This document shows, one piece after another, positions 24,973 through 32,601 of a stretch of 64,000 nucleotides of DNA. Both the position numbers and the translations under genes were made by a program. Source of the stretch: CAG-390 sp045543615. GTDB lineage: Bacteria > Bacillota > Clostridia > Oscillospirales > CAG-272. Each line of letters begins with the position of its first letter. Position 1 is the stretch's first letter. Below the pieces are notes generated by a model. The model was not told the origin of the DNA and made no database searches. It saw only the letters and a list, made by a program, of their open reading frames with translations. The stretch lies in NCBI GenBank assembly GCA_045543615.1, contig JAZPXL010000039.1, forward strand, positions 1 through 64,000, written 5' to 3'.

Positions 24973-25953
24973 ATGGATAGCAATGTAAGACCGCAGAATA
25001 TGGAAAGAATCACAAATTTCACTCTCGCTCAGAGCTTTATTGACGAGCAGGTGAGCGCAATCAGAGAACAGGTTGGAGACAGAGGAGTTCTTCTCGCACT
25101 TTCGGGAGGAGTTGACAGCTCCGTTGTTGCTGCCCTGCTTATTAAGGCAATAGGCAAACAGCTTGTATGCGTACACGTCAACCACGGACTTATGCGCAAG
25201 GGCGAAAGCGAGCAGGTAATCGAAGTGTTCGGTCGCCAGCTTGACGCAAATCTTGTATACGTTGACGCAACAGACCGTTTTCTCGATAAGCTCGTTGGCA
25301 TCGCCGACCCCGAACAGAAGAGAAAAATTATAGGCGGTGAGTTTATCCGTGTGTTTGAGGAAGAAGCACGTAAGCTTGACGGCATCGACTTTCTCGCGCA
25401 GGGCACAATATATCCCGATATACTCGAAAGTGACGGCGTAAAAGCTCATCACAACGTTGGCGGTCTTCCTGAGGATCTCAAGTTTGAGCTTGTAGAGCCT
25501 GTAAAGCTCCTTTATAAAGACGAGGTCAGAGTTGTAGGCGAAGCACTCGGTCTTCCTCACGCAATGGTATACCGTCAGCCGTTCCCCGGCCCCGGACTTG
25601 GCGTCCGTTGCCTCGGTGCAATAACAAGGGACAGACTTGCCGCTCTTCGTGAAGCTGATGCAATACTCAGAGAAGAGTTTGACAAATCAGGACTTGCAGA
25701 AAAGGTATGGCAGTATTTTATAGCTGTACCCGATTTCAAGAGCGTTGGCGTAAAGGACGGCAAGAGATATGAGGGCTGGCCTGCCAACATTCGTGCGGTA
25801 AACACTACCGATGCGATGAGCGCAACCATAGAGGAAATTCCCTATGCACTTCTCCACCATATAACAGACCGTATAACACACGAGGTCGACGGCATCAACC
25901 GTGTCCTTTTAGACCTTACACCCAAGCCCATCGGAACAATTGAGTGGGAATAA
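24973..25953 (+). CDS. guaA: GMP synthase, ATP-pyrophosphatase subunit only
   Basis: A 326-residue protein that covers only the ATP-pyrophosphatase and dimerisation domains of GMP synthase, which aminates XMP to GMP. The PP-loop LALSGGVDSSVVAALL is near residue 43, then HVNHGLMRKGE, AQGTIYPDILES, RQPFPGPGLGVRCLGAITRD and the C-terminal TPKPIGTIEWE. Most bacterial GuaA proteins are about 510 residues with an N-terminal class I glutaminase; that domain is absent. GGAGGT precedes the ATG and no glutaminase frame lies upstream, so this is a true split form, as in archaea, or an ammonia-using form. Confidence 0.93.
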   Translation: MDSNVRPQNMERITNFTLAQSFIDEQVSAIREQVGDRGVLLALSGGVDSSVVAALLIKAIGKQLVCVHVNHGLMRKGESEQVIEVFGRQLDANLVYVDATDRFLDKLVGIADPEQKRKIIGGEFIRVFEEEARKLDGIDFLAQGTIYPDILESDGVKAHHNVGGLPEDLKFELVEPVKLLYKDEVRVVGEALGLPHAMVYRQPFPGPGLGVRCLGAITRDRLAALREADAILREEFDKSGLAEKVWQYFIAVPDFKSVGVKDGKRYEGWPANIRAVNTTDAMSATIEEIPYALLHHITDRITHEVDGINRVLLDLTPKPIGTIEWE

Positions 25954-25957
25954 GAAA

Positions 25958-25992
25958 AAAAGCAACAGAAGCCCGGGGCTTCTGTTGCTTTT
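25958..25992 (+). terminator. Rho-independent terminator after guaA
   Basis: A 16-bp stem (25958-25973 with 25977-25992) containing AGCAACAGAAGCC, loop of three, then a T-rich stretch. Confidence 0.88.
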
Positions 25993-26092
25993 GTTTTGTC
26001 GCCTTGCGATCTATACGGCTTCTTAATTTGTCAAAAATGCACACACTTTCAGGGTAAAATAGTTAACAATTTGTAACTATTTCCCTGTGCTC

Positions 26093-26122
26093 TTGACAAT
26101 TTACATTACATAGTGTTACAAT
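26093..26122 (+). promoter_or_regulatory. Promoter of the DUF5071-like gene
   Basis: TTGACA at 26093-26098 and TACAAT at 26117-26122 with an 18-base spacer, about 65 bases upstream of the ATG. The 25993-26187 gap is otherwise AT-rich with nothing more that I can assign. Confidence 0.55.
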
Positions 26123-26187
26123 ATTATTGGGATAAAATAACATACGGATGTATAAAAAACGAAAACAAAAATATGGGATAAATTGAT

Positions 26188-26628
26188 ATGAACGATATAC
26201 AAAGCATCTACAAAATGCTGAACTGGGAAAACAGTGCTGAAATTCAATCAGAGGGATTGAGGCTTGCAAAAGAAATTGAAGATTTATCTTTATTGATTCT
26301 ACCACCTGCACCGCCATCTGTTTGGGAATGCTGTGCCCAAGTTTTGTATGAAAAAACAGACGATGTTTTAGAGCCATATCTTGATAGTCTTTTGGAATGG
26401 TTACAGGACTTGAATTGGCCCGGAGCGTTGACTATATTGGATAGATTAAAGGTCTTTTCAGGAAAAAAACTAAAAAAACCTTTTATTGATCATTTTACCT
26501 ATGCCATAAATTTAAATAATGATGAGGGATTGTTTTGGTTAGATAACTTATCGGAATTACTTGATAATGAAGAATTAAAAGCAGAACTTCCAATGTCAAT
26601 TATAACAGCTTTGAAAAAACACTATTAA
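26188..26628 (+). CDS. DUF5071-like protein
   Basis: A 146-residue soluble protein, probably all-helical. The stretch LLEWLQDLNWPGALTILDRL is typical of DUF5071, a family of unknown function often found in scattered, strain-variable loci. The DNA is clearly more AT-rich than the housekeeping genes on the left, as is the next gene, which hints at separate origin. No ribosome binding site of note (GGGATAAATTGAT upstream). No toxin-like partner is adjacent. Function unknown; a role as immunity or antitoxin-like protein is only a guess from the family's context elsewhere. Confidence 0.65.
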   Translation: MNDIQSIYKMLNWENSAEIQSEGLRLAKEIEDLSLLILPPAPPSVWECCAQVLYEKTDDVLEPYLDSLLEWLQDLNWPGALTILDRLKVFSGKKLKKPFIDHFTYAINLNNDEGLFWLDNLSELLDNEELKAELPMSIITALKKHY

Positions 26629-26734
26629 TTTTTTTGAGGTATGATGGCATCCAATTGATGAAATGAGACGAATTGAAAAAAGTCAAAAGAAAGCCGAATG
26701 ATAGCTAAAGCCACGATGAGAAAGGAGCTTAAAA

Positions 26735-27760
26735 ATGAAAATTATTAAAAAGGCATTGATAATTATTTCAGTCTTAATGTGTTTACTTCTCTTGTCGGGA
26801 TGCAACATCCCGGAAGACGAAGTCAAAATAAAATACAAGCTCAAAGATGACGGAACATACGAAATTGTTCAATTTGCAGGCGTTATGCCCTTTGAGTATG
26901 AAGTGCCGTCTGAATATAAAGGTAAACCCGTAACCTCTATAGGCGAATGCGCTGCGTATTTTATAGCAATGGAGTCGCAATTAAACATACTGATTATTCC
27001 GGACTCAATCGTCAGAATTGAACACGGGGCGTTTGCTGACCACCTGTATTTGAGCGAGGTGCGCTTCGGGTCAGGATTGCAGTATTGTGACGGAGGAGCG
27101 TTTTATAACACTAACATCGATTTTATTAAATTGTCCCCCGACAACAAAGCCTTTGCATGCGAAGCATCAGAATTGGTCGACCTCAAAACCAACACTCTTG
27201 TCCTTGGCAGCAACCGTGCGATTGTTCCGGATTACGTCCAACATATAGGAGATGACGCTTTCTGCGGAAGATGGGGACTCGTTGAAGCAAATATACCGGA
27301 TGGTTGCTTGAGCATAGGTAGTTGTGCTTTCAATAATTGTTTCGCTTTGAGAGACGTAGAGATACCAGACAGCGTTAAAACAATCGGCGATTGGGCATTT
27401 GCACACAGTGGTATAGTAAATCTTACAATACCCGGGAGTGTAGAGGAAGTAAGCGAACATTTGGTTGAATTTTGTCATCGTCTTAAATCGGTAACAATGG
27501 AAGACGGAGTAAAGACTATTCGCAGCTGGGCAATTTTAGATTGTGAAAACTTAACAAGCATTAATATACCGGGTAGTGTAACTACGATGGAACCAAACGC
27601 AATTGACGTATCTCCCTGGTACGGATTGGGAGACGTTGTGCTTGACAAAGTTACAATTACTATTGACGGCACAAGCGTTCCCGAAAGCTGGCCGGAGAAT
27701 TGGGTGTGCTGCTTCGAGGATTCAAGGGAATATGAGGTAGTCTTTAAAACCGAGGAATAA
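26735..27760 (+). CDS. BspA-type leucine-rich-repeat lipoprotein
   Basis: A 341-residue predicted lipoprotein (lipobox LLSGC, Cys near residue 23). From about residue 50 it has LRR_5/BspA-type repeats of 22-24 residues: PSEYKGKPVTSIGECAAY, IPDSIVRIEHGAFADH, IPDSVKTIGDWAFAHS, IPGSVEEVSEHLVE and IPGSVTTMEPNAID, each with the I-P-x-S-V-x-x-I pattern. Such proteins are cell-surface proteins of gut and oral bacteria, with adhesion roles shown in some species. AAGGAG precedes the ATG and a strong terminator follows. AT-rich like its left neighbour. Confidence 0.85.
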   Translation: MKIIKKALIIISVLMCLLLLSGCNIPEDEVKIKYKLKDDGTYEIVQFAGVMPFEYEVPSEYKGKPVTSIGECAAYFIAMESQLNILIIPDSIVRIEHGAFADHLYLSEVRFGSGLQYCDGGAFYNTNIDFIKLSPDNKAFACEASELVDLKTNTLVLGSNRAIVPDYVQHIGDDAFCGRWGLVEANIPDGCLSIGSCAFNNCFALRDVEIPDSVKTIGDWAFAHSGIVNLTIPGSVEEVSEHLVEFCHRLKSVTMEDGVKTIRSWAILDCENLTSINIPGSVTTMEPNAIDVSPWYGLGDVVLDKVTITIDGTSVPESWPENWVCCFEDSREYEVVFKTEE

Positions 27761-27769
27761 TTCTAATAT

Positions 27770-27810
27770 CACAAAAAGCAACAGATGCGTAGCATCTGTT
27801 GCTTTTTGTG
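27770..27810 (+). terminator. Rho-independent terminator after the LRR lipoprotein gene
   Basis: A 19-bp perfect stem (27770-27788 with 27792-27810), three-base loop, with a T run inside the right arm. The core AGCAACAGA matches the terminator after guaA. Confidence 0.88.
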
Positions 27811-27908
27811 TTCGTCAGATTTTCTCCTGACGTTTGGTTTCAGTGGCTTTTATATACAATTACATTAATAATTTTTTAATAAAATATAAAAAAATATTAT
27901 TTTACCCC

Positions 27909-27937
27909 TTGAATGATATTAATTTATATGGTATAAT
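27909..27937 (+). promoter_or_regulatory. Promoter of the 1035-residue wall protein gene
   Basis: TTGAAT at 27909-27914 and TATAAT at 27932-27937, 17-base spacer, with an upstream TGG that gives an extended -10. Confidence 0.65.
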
Positions 27938-28017
27938 TATTATGCAATAATGTCAGACAAATTAAAAACGTCAGAATACGATAGATTGCGCATTCTCATT
28001 CAAGGAGGGAGAGCAAA

Positions 28018-31000
28018 ATGAAAAAAAGATTTTTGAGTATTGTGCTTGCACTCTTCACCGTTGCTACCGTACTTGCAGGGGCGTTCCCTGCATTTGCAGC
28101 AGATACTGAAGAGACCACGGAACCCGTTACAACTATTGAGTTTGTTTCCGACATCATCGTGTATGATTTCCAGACAGAGACATTCATAGATGACAATGGA
28201 GACAAATACAAGGGCTTCAATTGGTTCTACGGAGGAATCGGCACTTGTTCCGTTAATATGGTTGATGAAGTTTTAGAATACAAGGGAACTCCTGTAAATG
28301 TATTTGAGCGTTTCATTGATGGTCTCGTTGATTTAAACTACACCGATAGCCAGGCTGATGCTGCTTGGGAGGTTGGTGGAACATACCCGGCTCAGATAAA
28401 CTATTCTGTGGAAAACAAGAACGGCGAGATAAGTGATTACGTTCTGGATGTTACAGTCAGCGTAATAGAGATCCCCGTTGCAGAGGATCTGACAATTTCG
28501 GGTGAAATTACAGTAACTGAAGAATACATTATAATAGACCACGCCGATGACGGTACAGTATACGGATACTACGAATGCAAAACCTCTGCTTTCGTAAACG
28601 CAACGGTTTGTGGAACTGAAATGACGAATATAACAATAGATGAGGCGTTTGCTCACTATTGTGATAATACCCAAAAGAAAGCATTCGGCTTGCACATTGT
28701 AACCGATCAATCTCCCGAAAACGTTTGGGTTGACGGTGGCACATACGATGCTTATGCTTGTCTTGAATATTTCGAGGAAGACTCATTTGATGCTGTCTAT
28801 TATCTCAAGGCTCCCGTCAAGGTAAAGATCGATTCAAACATTGACCTCAGAGAATGCGAGGTTGTCTCCATCACGGCAGAGCCCCTCGAATACGCACAGC
28901 ACGAAAAAGGTTCTGCTTTTGTTATATTTACAACAACTCTCAAAAACGGACTTGTTACAACCACTCCGTTCCGTGACATTTATGTAGAGCTTCCCTCCTC
29001 CGTTGGCGAGCATACCGTTGAGGTAAGCCTGCTTGATGGCAAGTTCACAGTTCCCGTGTCCGTTACCGTAACGCCCACACCCACAGAGGGAGTTTGGTCT
29101 GACGGATTTGCCTGGAGATACGATGCATCCACATCTACCCTCTACATTGAGGGCGAGGGCGAGCTTGTCGGCCCTTCCTCCTACTCATTCACATCACACA
29201 AACCGAGAAATGTCGTTCTTGGAGAGGGCATTGAAACCATTTCACAATGCGCTTTAGACCTCAGGGGTGACCTTGAAACTCTCGTTCTTCCCTCCACTCT
29301 CAAATATCTTCCTTATTTTGATATGTTTGCCAACCCCATTACAATTGACAAGCTAATAATAAAGGAAGGCATTAAAGCTATTAACCACCTCCCCTTTGGC
29401 AACTGTCTTGTAACCATCAACGAATTGTACGTTCCCACAAGCGTAACGTTGCTTGACAAATATACAGTTTTGGCCGGAGCCAACGCTCTCGAAGGATCAA
29501 ATGCGATAAAGATCATCTATGCAGGCGACGAGGCTCAATATGAGGCTATCTCAAAAGACTATATGGCACTCAGAAACGCTTATGTCGAAGAGGGCACATA
29601 TAATACAATGGTAAGCGATTTCGGCTATCCTGCCAATATGGGCGCATACAATGATCTTATCAATACCGCTTGGTGTATAACAGCAAATGAAGAAATATTT
29701 GATTCTCCATATACAGTAACTGTCACCTGGGTTGGTGAGAACGGCGAGACTATTGACAGCGAGGAAATAGCTGTCGGTGGTGACGCAACCAAAGAGCCTG
29801 AAGTTCCCGAAAAGGAAGGCCACGACGGAAAGTGGAGCGTCATAACGACTAATGTCAATGTAAACACCATAATCAGACCCGAATACACCATCCACACTTT
29901 CACGGTTACTTGGGTTGACGAGAACGGCGAGGTTATCGACACCGAGACCGTCGAGTATGGCAAGGACGCCACAAAATCTCCTGCTGTTCCCGAAAAGGAA
30001 GGCTTTGTAGGTAAATGGAGTGGCTCTGCAACTGAAATCAAGGCCGATACAACTCTCAAGGCTGAATACAGCGAGATCACATTCACGGTTGTATGGATTG
30101 ATGGCAACGGAAACGTTGTTGATACAGAGATTGTCTCATACGGCAAGGATGCTACAAAGTCACCCGCTATTCCCGAAAAGGAAGGCTACACAGGCGCGTG
30201 GAGCACCACAGCAACAAAGGTTACAAGTGATGTTACCATCACAGCAGAATATGATGTGATCAAATTCACAGTAACCTGGATCGACGAGAACGGCGAGGTT
30301 GTTGAAACTGAAACCGTGGACTACGGCAAGAACGCCACAAAATCTCCTACTGTTCCCGAAAAGGCAGACCACACAGGCAAGTGGGAAACAGTTCCGACAA
30401 ATGTTACAACAGATATTATTGTCAAGCCCGTTTACAAGAAGAATATCGTAGTTGATAACGGAACTGCAACAGTTCCCGACAGTGCGATTGATGTTACAGA
30501 GGGAGAGGACATCGTCATTGACATAACGGACAAGACAACAGAAAGCGAACCCGTCGTTGACAGCGTTGTTATCGAATCCACCACGGTTGATAAGATTACA
30601 AACGCAAATGCCAATGTTGAGATCAAGCTCCCCGACGCAACAGTTTCGTTTGATAAGGAAGCCATCAGCTCTATTGGAGATCAGGCTGCCGACAAGAACG
30701 TAACAATTGTTGCAACAGAGGTAGAAAAGGAAACTCTCAACACAAAGCAAAAGGAAGCTATCAAGGACAAAGAGGTCTGCGTAGTTCTGACACTTGAGGC
30801 AAAGGCAGGCGATACAAAGATCGAAAGCTTTGGTGGTGGTAAGGCAAAAATCAGCGTTCCCTTCACACTTCCCGAGGGCAAGGACGCTACCGATTACTTC
30901 GTAGCATTTATAGCAGATGACGGCAATATGACAATAATGCCGACAAGCTATAAGGACGGTATGCTCAGCTTCGAGACAACACACTTCTCTTCCTATGTAA

Positions 31001-31125
31001 TTATGGAAGTTGATGATGACGGTTCTGTTCCGACAGGCGACAAAACAGCCATCGTGCTTGCAGTAATGACAGTAGCAATTGTCGGAATGGCAATCACAAC
31101 ACTCACAAAGCGCAGAGCTTATTGA
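28018..31125 (+). CDS. Large wall-anchored repeat protein (LRR plus InlB-B-type repeats)
   Basis: A 1035-residue secreted protein. A signal peptide spans residues 1-28 (…AFPAFA, cleaved before ADT). Residues ~30-360 are beta-rich and unassigned. Residues ~360-500 hold LRR_5-like segments (LYIEGEGELVG, VVLGEGIETISQCALD, LVLPSTLKYLP). Residues 567-810 are four tandem 61-residue repeats of the bacterial InlB-B/Flg_new type, each built on FTVTWVDENGEV, a K/N-ATKSP step and VPEKEG. Near the end come SVPTGDK, a transmembrane helix and KRRAY. PTGD suggests a sortase substrate of a non-LPxTG kind, but no sortase is in the window. GGAGGG precedes the ATG. Likely role: adhesion. Confidence 0.85.
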   Translation: MKKRFLSIVLALFTVATVLAGAFPAFAADTEETTEPVTTIEFVSDIIVYDFQTETFIDDNGDKYKGFNWFYGGIGTCSVNMVDEVLEYKGTPVNVFERFIDGLVDLNYTDSQADAAWEVGGTYPAQINYSVENKNGEISDYVLDVTVSVIEIPVAEDLTISGEITVTEEYIIIDHADDGTVYGYYECKTSAFVNATVCGTEMTNITIDEAFAHYCDNTQKKAFGLHIVTDQSPENVWVDGGTYDAYACLEYFEEDSFDAVYYLKAPVKVKIDSNIDLRECEVVSITAEPLEYAQHEKGSAFVIFTTTLKNGLVTTTPFRDIYVELPSSVGEHTVEVSLLDGKFTVPVSVTVTPTPTEGVWSDGFAWRYDASTSTLYIEGEGELVGPSSYSFTSHKPRNVVLGEGIETISQCALDLRGDLETLVLPSTLKYLPYFDMFANPITIDKLIIKEGIKAINHLPFGNCLVTINELYVPTSVTLLDKYTVLAGANALEGSNAIKIIYAGDEAQYEAISKDYMALRNAYVEEGTYNTMVSDFGYPANMGAYNDLINTAWCITANEEIFDSPYTVTVTWVGENGETIDSEEIAVGGDATKEPEVPEKEGHDGKWSVITTNVNVNTIIRPEYTIHTFTVTWVDENGEVIDTETVEYGKDATKSPAVPEKEGFVGKWSGSATEIKADTTLKAEYSEITFTVVWIDGNGNVVDTEIVSYGKDATKSPAIPEKEGYTGAWSTTATKVTSDVTITAEYDVIKFTVTWIDENGEVVETETVDYGKNATKSPTVPEKADHTGKWETVPTNVTTDIIVKPVYKKNIVVDNGTATVPDSAIDVTEGEDIVIDITDKTTESEPVVDSVVIESTTVDKITNANANVEIKLPDATVSFDKEAISSIGDQAADKNVTIVATEVEKETLNTKQKEAIKDKEVCVVLTLEAKAGDTKIESFGGGKAKISVPFTLPEGKDATDYFVAFIADDGNMTIMPTSYKDGMLSFETTHFSSYVIMEVDDDGSVPTGDKTAIVLAVMTVAIVGMAITTLTKRRAY
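29716..30448 (+). repeat. Four in-frame 183-bp repeats inside the wall protein gene
   Basis: Units begin near 29716, 29899, 30082 and 30265, exactly 183 bp apart (61 codons). Units 2 to 4 are closest in sequence; unit 1 has diverged. They encode surface-exposed InlB-B-type modules and could change number by recombination. Confidence 0.85.
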
Positions 31126-31158
31126 TCAGACACAACAAAATAATCTGATACAAAACAA

Positions 31159-31192
31159 AAAATAGCCGATTGCAAATGCAATCGGCTATTTT
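31159..31192 (+). terminator. Terminator after the wall protein gene
   Basis: A 15-bp stem, AAAATAGCCGATTGC (31159-31173) with 31178-31192, loop of four, ending in TTTT. An almost identical hairpin occurs at 32376-32405. Confidence 0.88.
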
Positions 31193-31195
31193 GAG

Positions 31196-31269
31196 TTATT
31201 ACTGATAAATCCCGTTATTTGTGATAACTTTAGGTTTATCAGTAATAACTTTTAGTTTATTATGATTAT
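31196..31269 (+). promoter_or_regulatory. Operator-like array, copy 1 (upstream of the regulator gene)
   Basis: Four quasi-palindromic 13-bp sites on the pattern TTAT-N5-ATAA: TTATTACTGATAA (31196), TTATTTGTGATAA (31215), TTATCAGTAATAA (31236) and a degenerate one (31257). Spacings are 19, 21 and 21 bp, about two helical turns each. Sites 1 and 3 are reverse complements. The array ends 14 bp before a -35 box, so it suits an activator or an autorepressor of the next gene. Confidence 0.75.
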
Positions 31270-31283
31270 TTTGCTGTTTGCTC

Positions 31284-31312
31284 TTGACTAAATTGAATTT
31301 TTGTATTATAAT
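31284..31312 (+). promoter_or_regulatory. Sigma-A-type promoter of the DUF4325 regulator gene
   Basis: TTGACT at 31284-31289 and TATAAT at 31307-31312 with a 17-base spacer, 33 bases before the ATG. Confidence 0.75.
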
Positions 31313-31345
31313 TTAAGCAATAATAATCACCAAGGAGATGTAAAT

Positions 31346-32359
31346 ATGAAATTTAGCAACGAAAGAAAACAATCTATCATAATTTATTTGTTAGAAAAAA
31401 TTTCACAAAACACTCCCTCTGTTTCAAAGATAGTGTCAGACACATTCGGCGTCAGCACAAACACTATCCACACATATATCAATGAACTGCTCGAGTCGGG
31501 TGTTATTGATAAGAGTGGGCGTGGACAATATAAATTAGTAAACACGGAGAGTGTATATAATTTCAAGCGAAGTGAAAACACCTTAAGCAGCGAAATGGTG
31601 ATATACAGTATTTGTATGGAATCGTTGGTTTCCCAAATGCCCGAAAATGTTCAGCATATCTGGAGCTATGCTTTCAGTGAAATGGTGAACAATGTTATAG
31701 ACCACTCAGAAGCAGAAAATTTACAGGTTGTGATTTCTCACAATTCACTTCATACAAGTGTTTCTATTATAGATGACGGCGTAGGTATATTTGAAAAAAT
31801 CAAAAAACATTTTTCTCTTTCCACTCTGGACGAAGCAATCTGCGAGCTTTTCAAAGGAAAGCTGACAACCGATGAGCTTCATCATTCGGGCGAGGGCATT
31901 TTCTTCTCATCTAAAATGATGGACACGTTTTGGATCTCATCCGGTGGAAAAATATTTTCCGCTTCAAAATACAGTCCTGATGCTATTCTTGATAATGAGA
32001 ATATGCCCAGTGGAACTTGCGTATATATGAGACTTTCTAATTACAGCCATAAGACCGCCCGTGAATTTTTTGATATGTACTCGGATGATGACGGTGCGTT
32101 TTATAAAACACGTATTCCGATAAAGAATTTGTTTGATACACCTCCCGTTTCACGCTCACAAGCCAAAAGATTGTGCAATCGTCTGGAAAAATTTGGGGAG
32201 GTTGTCTTGGACTTCGACGGCATATCCTGGATGGGACAGGGATTTGCGCACGAGCTATTTGTAGTTTATTCAAAATCTCATCCACAAATAAAGTTTTCTC
32301 CTATTAATATGAACGAAAGCGTAACTAATATGTACAACCACGCTGTAAACACAAAATAA
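31346..32359 (+). CDS. HTH-GHKL-STAS-like (DUF4325) switch protein
   Basis: A 337-residue protein in three parts. Residues ~1-75 are a winged-helix/HTH (SVSKIVSDTFGVSTNTIHTYINELLESGVI). Residues ~90-225 are a GHKL/HATPase domain with the N box FSEMVNNVIDHS, G1 box IIDDGVGI and G2-like HHSGEGIFFSS. Residues ~250-330 are a STAS-like DUF4325 domain (VVLDFDGISWMGQGFAHELFVVY). The plan joins an SpoIIAB-like kinase fold, an SpoIIAA-like fold and a DNA-binding domain in one chain. AGGAG precedes the ATG at 31346. Four phased sites lie upstream of it and again upstream of the SDR gene. I infer that it binds them; neither target nor signal is known. Confidence 0.85.
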   Translation: MKFSNERKQSIIIYLLEKISQNTPSVSKIVSDTFGVSTNTIHTYINELLESGVIDKSGRGQYKLVNTESVYNFKRSENTLSSEMVIYSICMESLVSQMPENVQHIWSYAFSEMVNNVIDHSEAENLQVVISHNSLHTSVSIIDDGVGIFEKIKKHFSLSTLDEAICELFKGKLTTDELHHSGEGIFFSSKMMDTFWISSGGKIFSASKYSPDAILDNENMPSGTCVYMRLSNYSHKTAREFFDMYSDDDGAFYKTRIPIKNLFDTPPVSRSQAKRLCNRLEKFGEVVLDFDGISWMGQGFAHELFVVYSKSHPQIKFSPINMNESVTNMYNHAVNTK

Positions 32360-32375
32360 CCTCAACTTCAAAATC

Positions 32376-32405
32376 AATAGCCGATTGCATATGCAATCGG
32401 CTATT
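32376..32405 (+). terminator. Terminator after the DUF4325 gene
   Basis: A 13-bp stem, AATAGCCGATTGC (32376-32388) with 32393-32405, loop ATAT, followed by TTTG. It is the second copy of the hairpin at 31159. Confidence 0.85.
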
Positions 32406-32410
32406 TTGAG

Positions 32411-32484
32411 TTATTACTGATAAATCCCGTCATTTGTGATAACTTTCGATTTATCAGTAATAACTTTGGGCTTATCAGTAATAT
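32411..32484 (+). promoter_or_regulatory. Operator-like array, copy 2 (upstream of the SDR gene)
   Basis: Sites TTATTACTGATAA (32411), TCATTTGTGATAA (32430), TTATCAGTAATAA (32451) and TTATCAGTAATAT (32472), with the same 19, 21 and 21-bp steps as copy 1. Site 4 is better preserved here. The array ends 36 bp before the -35 box, 22 bp (two turns) more than in copy 1, so helical phase is kept. Confidence 0.75.
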
Positions 32485-32520
32485 CTCGCCGAATTTTTTT
32501 GCTTACGACTAATATTTGTC

Positions 32521-32549
32521 TTTACATTTGAAAAATAATATGTTATAAT
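32521..32549 (+). promoter_or_regulatory. Promoter of the SDR gene
   Basis: TTTACA at 32521-32526 and TATAAT at 32544-32549 with a 17-base spacer, 52 bases before the ATG. Confidence 0.7.
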
Positions 32550-32601
32550 CAAGATAAAGATGATTAAATCGCAAACTATCTATATGAAAGGAAATAATAT
32601 A

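Larger units (their letters stand above)
31161..32463. repeat. Pair of ~88-bp direct repeats flanking the DUF4325 gene
   Basis: 31161-31248 and 32376-32463 match at all but about four positions. Each has the same terminator hairpin followed by three 13-bp operator-like motifs. The gene for the HTH-GHKL-STAS-like regulator lies exactly between them. The arrangement could come from a duplicated intergenic region or from insertion of a regulator cassette with its own flank. Confidence 0.9.

Noticed and set aside
30160..30984. 274-residue minus-strand frame
   Set aside because: Antisense to the repeat region of the wall protein; Cys-rich shadow composition.
31196..31269. Transposon terminal inverted repeats
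   Set aside because: The inverted motifs occur in regular 19-21 bp steps before promoters and no transposase is nearby, so operators fit better than transposon ends.
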